Assembly (NCBI RefSeq): GCF_000003605.2
Contig: NW_003158762.1
Location: 23,237-36,009, forward strand
Direction: 5' to 3'
DNA: 12,773 bases
Source of the DNA: Saccoglossus kowalevskii
Lineage: Eukaryota > Hemichordata > Enteropneusta > Harrimaniidae
Shown: positions 8,517 through 12,773 of the stretch, one piece after another
Layout of the letters: each line of letters begins with the position of its first letter
Numbering within the stretch: the stretch's first letter is position 1
Translations under genes and position numbers: made by a program
Notes under the pieces: generated by a model
The model's database searches: none
Told to the model about the DNA's origin: nothing
What the model saw: the letters and a program-made list of their open reading frames with translations, nothing else

Positions 8517-9600
8517 TGACTGTCATCAATATTCACATCCTGGAACTGAGAGTTATCACCAATGCACACTTCCCTAAGCAATCCCCTATTTTAGTGACTT
8601 TGTTCATTGTATTATTCTGTACTTTGTTTCTTGTAATTATTTTGAGAGGTATTAAAGCAAGGAGCTTGGATATTTTGGTGTATATGTATTTTATTTCCAC
8701 TATTGTCTTGTCTATCCCATTCTAGCAGTGAAAGAACTGTCTGTCCTATGTGAGTTCTGTGGATGCCTCTCTCAGTATTAATAAGCAGACCTTACACAGT
8801 GACATACATTCAGAATATCGCAAATTATTGAGCATTTATGTGATTCGTGAAATAAATTTTGGCTTTTGAACATTTTTATCAAATATTGCAGTTACTGGTT
8901 TACGATAATAAAAACAGCATTGACATAAGTTTGTATTTGCTGCTGTTTAATAAAATAAAAAAAATAGATTAATTAAAACAATTGAAAAATATTGAAACAT
9001 TCTCAAATAGATCTCTTTTTGATTGTCCTAGAAGTAATCACTCTCTTTGTGCCACAGTTGACATATACCTATTATTGAAGCCGATATTTTCAATGATTAG
9101 TCAAAAGTTATGTCTGGTAAACTTATACAGAAATATACTTATTCGAAACCCCCATTAATCGTGTATATTTTCGCAGATATGTGAATAAATACATAACAAC
9201 ATGTAGTCAACGACAAAAAGAGTTCAATGAAAACAAATTTCTGCCTAATAGATGTATGTGCACCCTTTGAAAAGTAAAACAAAAAAAAGTTTATTCAAAA
9301 TGTGCCAAATACATTACTAACTCCGTAGATGTTGTTCAACTCTTCATGTATACATAGCGGACGGTATTTATGAGCCACTTGTTGTTGTACGGTTATCAAA
9401 AGTAAATTACACCTTGAGGCTACATCCTAGTTTGTATTGTAGCAAGTGACTATACAGTGACGTGTATCTCGTAAATCATTGTTTTTTTTCAATTTGATTA
9501 CAGTGGACATGTTTGTTTTAAGGAATTCCTTATTTCATCTGAGTACTGCAGGCATTCAATGACATTACAATGTACTAGTTCTAAGGCTTTCTTGATTGAA
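8517..9600. other. AT-rich non-coding stretch
   Basis: No convincing gene. Around 8940-9000 the DNA is extremely A-rich (AATAAAATAAAAAAAATAG). A pyrimidine-rich tract ending in CAG at 9501-9503 would make a good plus-strand splice acceptor, but the frame opened by it stops at 9607-9609 with no recognisable protein. A plus-strand ORF at 8501-8725 translates to a hydrophobic stretch typical of T-rich DNA and starts with GTG. Confidence 0.45.
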
Positions 9601-9618
9601 GCATTTTAGCAATTACAG

Positions 9619-9861
9619 ATTGAGGGATCTTGCTACGCGGCCAGCACGGAAACGCTTCCGAAGAGTACAATTGTCATTAAAAGCGATTGTTCGTAAAAAT
9701 ATTGCAGAAAGCCCAGAACATCGATTACGGATATATAATTTACGAACGCCTGAAAGCGTGTTTGACCAATTGACGGGCGATACTACTCGGATACTATGCG
9801 CCAATGTGGATGTGTTCGCTTACAAAATAAACTACAGGCTTGGGGAAATGTCTGAGATAAC
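9619..9861 (+). CDS. Possible internal exon of an unrecognised gene
   Basis: A plus-strand frame of about 80 codons is open from the preceding TGA (9593) to TAA (9863-9865) with no ATG near its start, which would fit an internal exon rather than a complete gene. A candidate acceptor (AATTACAG) ends at 9618 and a candidate donor (AC|GTAAAC) begins at 9862. The segment is richer in G+C (about 42%) than its surroundings. The predicted peptide has a basic N-terminal part (TRPARKRFRRVQ) and a mixed C-terminal part (TPESVFDQLTGDTTRILCA). I do not recognise a family. The opposite strand is also open over 9613-9804, which weakens the case. An ORF of this length can arise by chance in a window this size. 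Confidence 0.27.
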
Positions 9862-10176
9862 GTAAACTAGAACTTAACAGTTGATATTCAAAGAATATAT
9901 ATCACGAATATGCACGGTACGCATATGTTTCGAGTGAAGTGCCGATAAACGTTTTCCCTTCAAAATACTCCTGCAAAACGCGTGTTTTTTAACCTACTAC
10001 GGAAGCTCAGACGATGTATCACGTGACATTTTCAGTATAGTCAATATAGTCAATATAGAAATGATGACATGACCGTTGTATCGTAACTGGTATCACGCCG
10101 ATATGCACTCTGTTCTATGTTCAAAACATTTTTAACGCGAAGCCATCATTTGTACAACCAGGTCGCAGCCAGTAAA

Positions 10177-10207
10177 TGGCAGCCAGCCTCACTCAGGCTG
10201 CATGCCA
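10177..10207. repeat. GC-rich imperfect inverted repeat
   Basis: TGGCAGCC and GGCTGCATGCCA flank a short centre containing AGCCTCACTCA, so the strand can fold into a hairpin with one bulge. An alternative inner stem pairs AGCCT with AGGCT. It is not followed by a T run and no tRNA or known element is implied. Confidence 0.55.
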
Positions 10208-10336
10208 GTCCTGAGACTGCCTCACCCAAATAAAAATGCACTTTTGAAGTACCATGTATTTAGTATACAGAGTAAACTGAAAACAAATTAATACAACCTG
10301 TTATGACAGAGGGAATCATGGTACTATAATAAACTG

Positions 10337-10352
10337 TACCCCGATAGGGGTA
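10337..10352. repeat. Small perfect inverted repeat TACCCC-GATA-GGGGTA
   Basis: Six-base perfect arms around a GATA centre. It stands out because the surroundings are AT-rich. No role can be assigned. Confidence 0.6.
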
Positions 10353-11098
10353 TCTGCTGGTATCGATCATTGAACAAGGGATAATGGCTCCAGCGACCCC
10401 ACACTTCTTAAACAGGAAAAAACAGAGATTTTCTTTTTAAAATTTGTACAACCCCTTGATTTACCGATATTAGTAGATTTGAAACACTAAATATAAACCT
10501 AAACTTCCCACAACAGGCGTAAATTTATTATAATTCCCGGGCTTCCTGTGATTCTGGTTCCTGTCTGGTGATTCTGACTGATATTAAATGGAAACAAGTA
10601 TTACTACACTCATAATTCTATTCTACATAGTGTTAAATTCAAATAGTCATCTAAACACAGATTCAACTAAACAATCGCCATGTTCTTGAAAACAATTTTG
10701 CAGCGTTAGTTTGATTTAGATGATTTTTCTGTCAGTATCTTAGGAGTTCTGATTCAATACGTGTCATAATTTCAAGGTTCGTGGGTAATGATGGCCAAGA
10801 GAATTTCTAATATTTTAGTGTAATTTCAATTGATGAATTGGCGGTAAGTAAACACCATTTAGATTTCAGCTGTTATTTCGAAGTTATAAATGTGGTGGCG
10901 ACATTTAGTTTTCAACAATACAAATTTGAAATGAACGGCGAAAGGCAAAATTCTATTTCAATTTGTGGCGTTCCATTTTATTGAATCGCTAGAGGGGCTT
11001 TTCGGATATTTCCATAGTTTCAGTCGGCAGCGAGCCAACAACAAATCATAACAGATTATAATTATTCCCATATCTTGTAATTTAAAACATTATATTTG

Positions 11099-11536
11099 TT
11101 GTGATGCAACCTCATGTCCTGTGAATATGTTGTGATGCAACCTCATGTCCTGTGAATATGTTGTGATGCAACCTCATGTCCTGTGAATATGTTGTGATGC
11201 AACCTCATGTCCTGTGAATATGTTGTGATGCAACCTCATGTCCTGTGAATATGTTGTGATGCAACCTCATGTCCTGTGAATATGTTGTGATGCAACCTCA
11301 TGTCCTGTGAATATGTTGTGATGCAACCTCATGTCCTGTGAATATGTTGTGATGCAACCTCATGTCCTGTGAATATGTTGTGATGCAACCTCATGTCCTG
11401 TGAATATGTTGTGATGCAACCTCATGTCCTGTGAATATGTTGTGATGCAACCTCATGTCCTGTGAATATGTTGTGATGCAACCTCATGTCCTGTGAATAT
11501 GTTGTGATGCAACCTCATGTCCTGTGAATATGTTGT
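11099..11536. repeat. Perfect 31-bp minisatellite, 14 identical copies
   Basis: The unit contains TGTGATGCAACCTCATGTCC and is repeated with no substitution or indel that I can find. There are 14 complete units (11099-11532), then TTGT of a fifteenth before the array stops abruptly at TCTAAAAG. The unit carries TGA twice and 31 is 1 modulo 3, so all forward frames are closed and it is not coding. Each unit contains TGATGCAAC. Complete identity implies recent expansion or strong homogenisation. Confidence 0.98.
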
Positions 11537-11644
11537 CTAAAAGCCAGTTAATCGTCGAGGAAAGTAATTGTAGATTGTAGACAATGTCTGTGTTTATTTA
11601 CTATGGATGTGCGCATGAGCAGCTAATAAAAAAAATACAGCGTG

Positions 11645-11716
11645 CCGTAATTTTGCGTTATTTTACGGGGTATGTCATCCTACCATCCAAATATGGAACG
11701 ATTACTCGTGTAATCG
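11645..11716. repeat. Two short inverted repeats
   Basis: CCGTAA (from 11645) pairs with TTACGG ending at about 11669. CGATTAC (11699-11705) pairs perfectly with GTAATCG (11710-11716) around TCGT. Both are ordinary small foldbacks, noted because they lie between the perfect minisatellite and the large inverted repeat. Confidence 0.5.
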
Positions 11717-11731
11717 TCCTCTAATAATAAA

Positions 11732-11759
11732 AACAAACATTGCTGAACAAACATTGCTG
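11732..11759. repeat. Tandem duplication of 14 bp
   Basis: AACAAACATTGCTG occurs at 11732-11745 and immediately again at 11746-11759, with no mismatch. Confidence 0.9.
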
Positions 11760-11872
11760 TCACCATAGTTTGACCTGACTCCACACAAGGAAGTTCGCTG
11801 ATTCTGTTCTAAACATTTTGCATTTCGGCATTCCCATGAGGTATCTTTGGAAGGAAAAGATGTATAATAATC

Positions 11873-11980
11873 AGGTTATTACGAGAATACCTCAAAGTAT
11901 GCACTCGGACAGTACGCCGCGCATCGACACTCCAGCTGTACTGTCTTCGTGCATACTTTGAGGTATCCTCGTTATAACCT
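11873..11980. mobile_element. Foldback/MITE-like inverted repeat, 43-bp arms and 22-bp centre
   Basis: The left arm (11873-11915) and the reverse complement of the right arm (11938-11980) match at 38 of 43 positions without gaps. The shared core is ATACCTCAAAGTATGCAC. The 22-bp centre (11916-11937) is GC-rich. ATAAT occurs close outside each arm (near 11864 and near 11984) and might be a target duplication, although the spacing to the arms is not equal. An extra copy of GAGGTATC lies just left, at 11838-11845. There is no coding capacity. A short non-autonomous transposon or a structured regulatory hairpin would both fit; the partial second copy at the window end favours a dispersed element. 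Confidence 0.6.
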
Positions 11981-12400
11981 CATATAATTGCATGCACTAG
12001 AAGTGATACACCACATTTTCTACAATTCACGTCAATGGATTTAACAAAATTACACAGTAAATGTCATTCTCTATTGTGTTTTATATTAATTGTATATAGA
12101 CCCACTTTCAGTTTAGGTTTACATATATGTGTACCTGAAAATAAAGTTTATATTTTAAATTATGAAACCTAACTAGTAGTTGAAAGCGTTTTAATTGATA
12201 AAATGATTCCTAATCTATCTATATATTCAGGATAAGCCATAGGAAGGGAATTTCTGATGTTCTTTGATTCGTAGTATGATTTTATGACAATACCTTTAGA
12301 TACATCTGCATCGGTTTCAACAAATTAATATTACACACTGTTCACAGTTGTCAAGACAGTTTTGTTTACTGGCGATCAGTATAATATGGTGATGTCAGCT
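11981..12400. other. AT-rich non-coding stretch with a possible plus-strand poly(A) signal
   Basis: AATAAA occurs at 12140-12145, followed by GTTTATATTTT, which could be a 3'-end signal for a plus-strand transcript. No upstream coding exon can be tied to it. Nothing else is recognised. Confidence 0.3.
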
Positions 12401-12679
12401 TCAGAGAATTATTTTTTCAACACGTGAATTAGGAAAGAACTGCTGGTACTCAGTCAAGTCTGTTATAATTATGTATATATTTGCAATGTTTGGATTGATT
12501 TGTGTCAGACATGAAAGAATTAATACTCTTATGCTGACAATCATGTTATCGATTCCTTCATCACAATGTTGCAAATTTAAATTGTCAACCGATTTGATGT
12601 TACTTAATGAGTTATAAACCGACAATAAAACGACATTCAGGGTCTTTCCATCAACGGAAAATATTAATGCATCTGACAT
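12401..12679 (-). CDS. Hypothetical 92-codon ORF, doubtful
   Basis: The frame runs from ATG at 12679 (weak context, C at -3) to TGA at 12403-12401. Upstream the frame is open a further 8 codons to a GTG. The predicted protein is rich in Ile, Asn and Leu. It has a hydrophobic middle (IDNMIVSIRVLILSCL) followed by INPNIANIYIIITDL, an alternation that could be alpha/beta, and no signal peptide or recognisable catalytic motif. I do not recognise a family. About one ORF of this length is expected by chance in 12.8 kb of DNA of this composition. Confidence 0.2.
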   Translation of the reverse strand: MSDALIFSVDGKTLNVVLLSVYNSLSNIKSVDNLNLQHCDEGIDNMIVSIRVLILSCLTQINPNIANIYIIITDLTEYQQFFPNSRVEKIIL

Positions 12680-12755
12680 TAGGTAATAACACGGTCCAAT
12701 CACTTTATGATATAATTAGTGAGCAGTGAGAATAGAATCGCATTTCTTAAAATTA

Positions 12756-12773
12756 ACTCAGACAGTACGCGGT
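12756..12773 (+). repeat. Partial second copy of the inverted-repeat sequence, cut by the window end
   Basis: ACTCAGACAGTACGC (12756-12770) matches ACTCGGACAGTACGC (11903-11917), which spans the end of the left arm and the start of the centre of the foldback element, at 14 of 15 bases. The next bases remain partly similar before the window ends. A dispersed element whose remainder lies outside the window is the simplest reading. Confidence 0.5.

Larger units (their letters stand above)
9866..11098. other. Non-coding stretch with minor foldbacks
   Basis: No gene recognised. A 9-bp motif TATAGTCAA is tandemly repeated near 10036-10058. Two small inverted repeats are listed separately (10177-10207 and 10337-10352). 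The segment 10158-10230 is noticeably richer in G+C than its neighbours and contains GCAGCCAG twice, 15 bp apart. It might be a fragment of a dispersed repeat, but I cannot assign one. Confidence 0.4.

Noticed and set aside
8501-8725. 74-codon plus-strand ORF with hydrophobic segments
   Set aside because: It starts with GTG, and its apparent membrane segments simply reflect T-rich DNA. It overlaps the transposase-like fragment on the other strand.
9613-9804. 63-codon minus-strand ORF antisense to the exon candidate
   Set aside because: It starts with TTG and shows no recognisable domain; the plus-strand frame is longer and has better splice context.
10158-10230. tRNA or tRNA-derived SINE in the GC-rich patch
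   Set aside because: The inverted repeats do not form a cloverleaf, and I could not find the T-arm/B-box sequence in the right place.

Overview
The window looks like animal (metazoan) nuclear DNA, most likely from an invertebrate. It is AT-rich (about two thirds A+T by eye) and gene-poor, with long stretches lacking open frames and several minisatellite arrays. There is no sign of bacterial gene packing. The one gene recognised with reasonable confidence is a first coding exon of a DEG/ENaC-type sodium channel, a family essentially confined to animals. The species cannot be named from this sequence.

Layout. 1-2400 is a long minisatellite with a 26-bp basic unit; its right end (about 1939-2400) has turned into a regular 52-bp dimer. 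After about 1 kb of unique DNA, a 13-bp repeat (3451-3500) leads into a second minisatellite (3507-4474), built from alternating 31-bp and 32-bp monomers. 4499-5587 is unremarkable. On the minus strand, 5937-5588 encodes the cytoplasmic N-terminus of the channel and ends at a good splice donor. Everything to its left is therefore probably its first intron, more than 5.5 kb long and carrying both large minisatellites. Just upstream of the start codon (6031-6060) lie promoter-like motifs and a tiny upstream ORF.

6061-12773 is mostly non-coding. It holds a weak remnant resembling a Tc1/mariner transposase (8370-8516, minus), a possible unassigned exon (9619-9861, plus), a perfect 14-copy 31-bp minisatellite (11099-11536), a 43-bp-arm inverted repeat (11873-11980) that looks like a small foldback element, a 92-codon minus-strand ORF of doubtful status (12401-12679), and, at the right edge, the beginning of what may be a second copy of the inverted-repeat sequence.

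No multi-gene system is visible. The most interesting content is the tandem DNA: three arrays with 26, 31/32 and 31-bp units, two with higher-order structure, one perfectly homogeneous and carrying an ATF4/C/EBP-type composite motif in every unit. A short TTCACA core is shared by all three. Functional readings of these arrays are inference.
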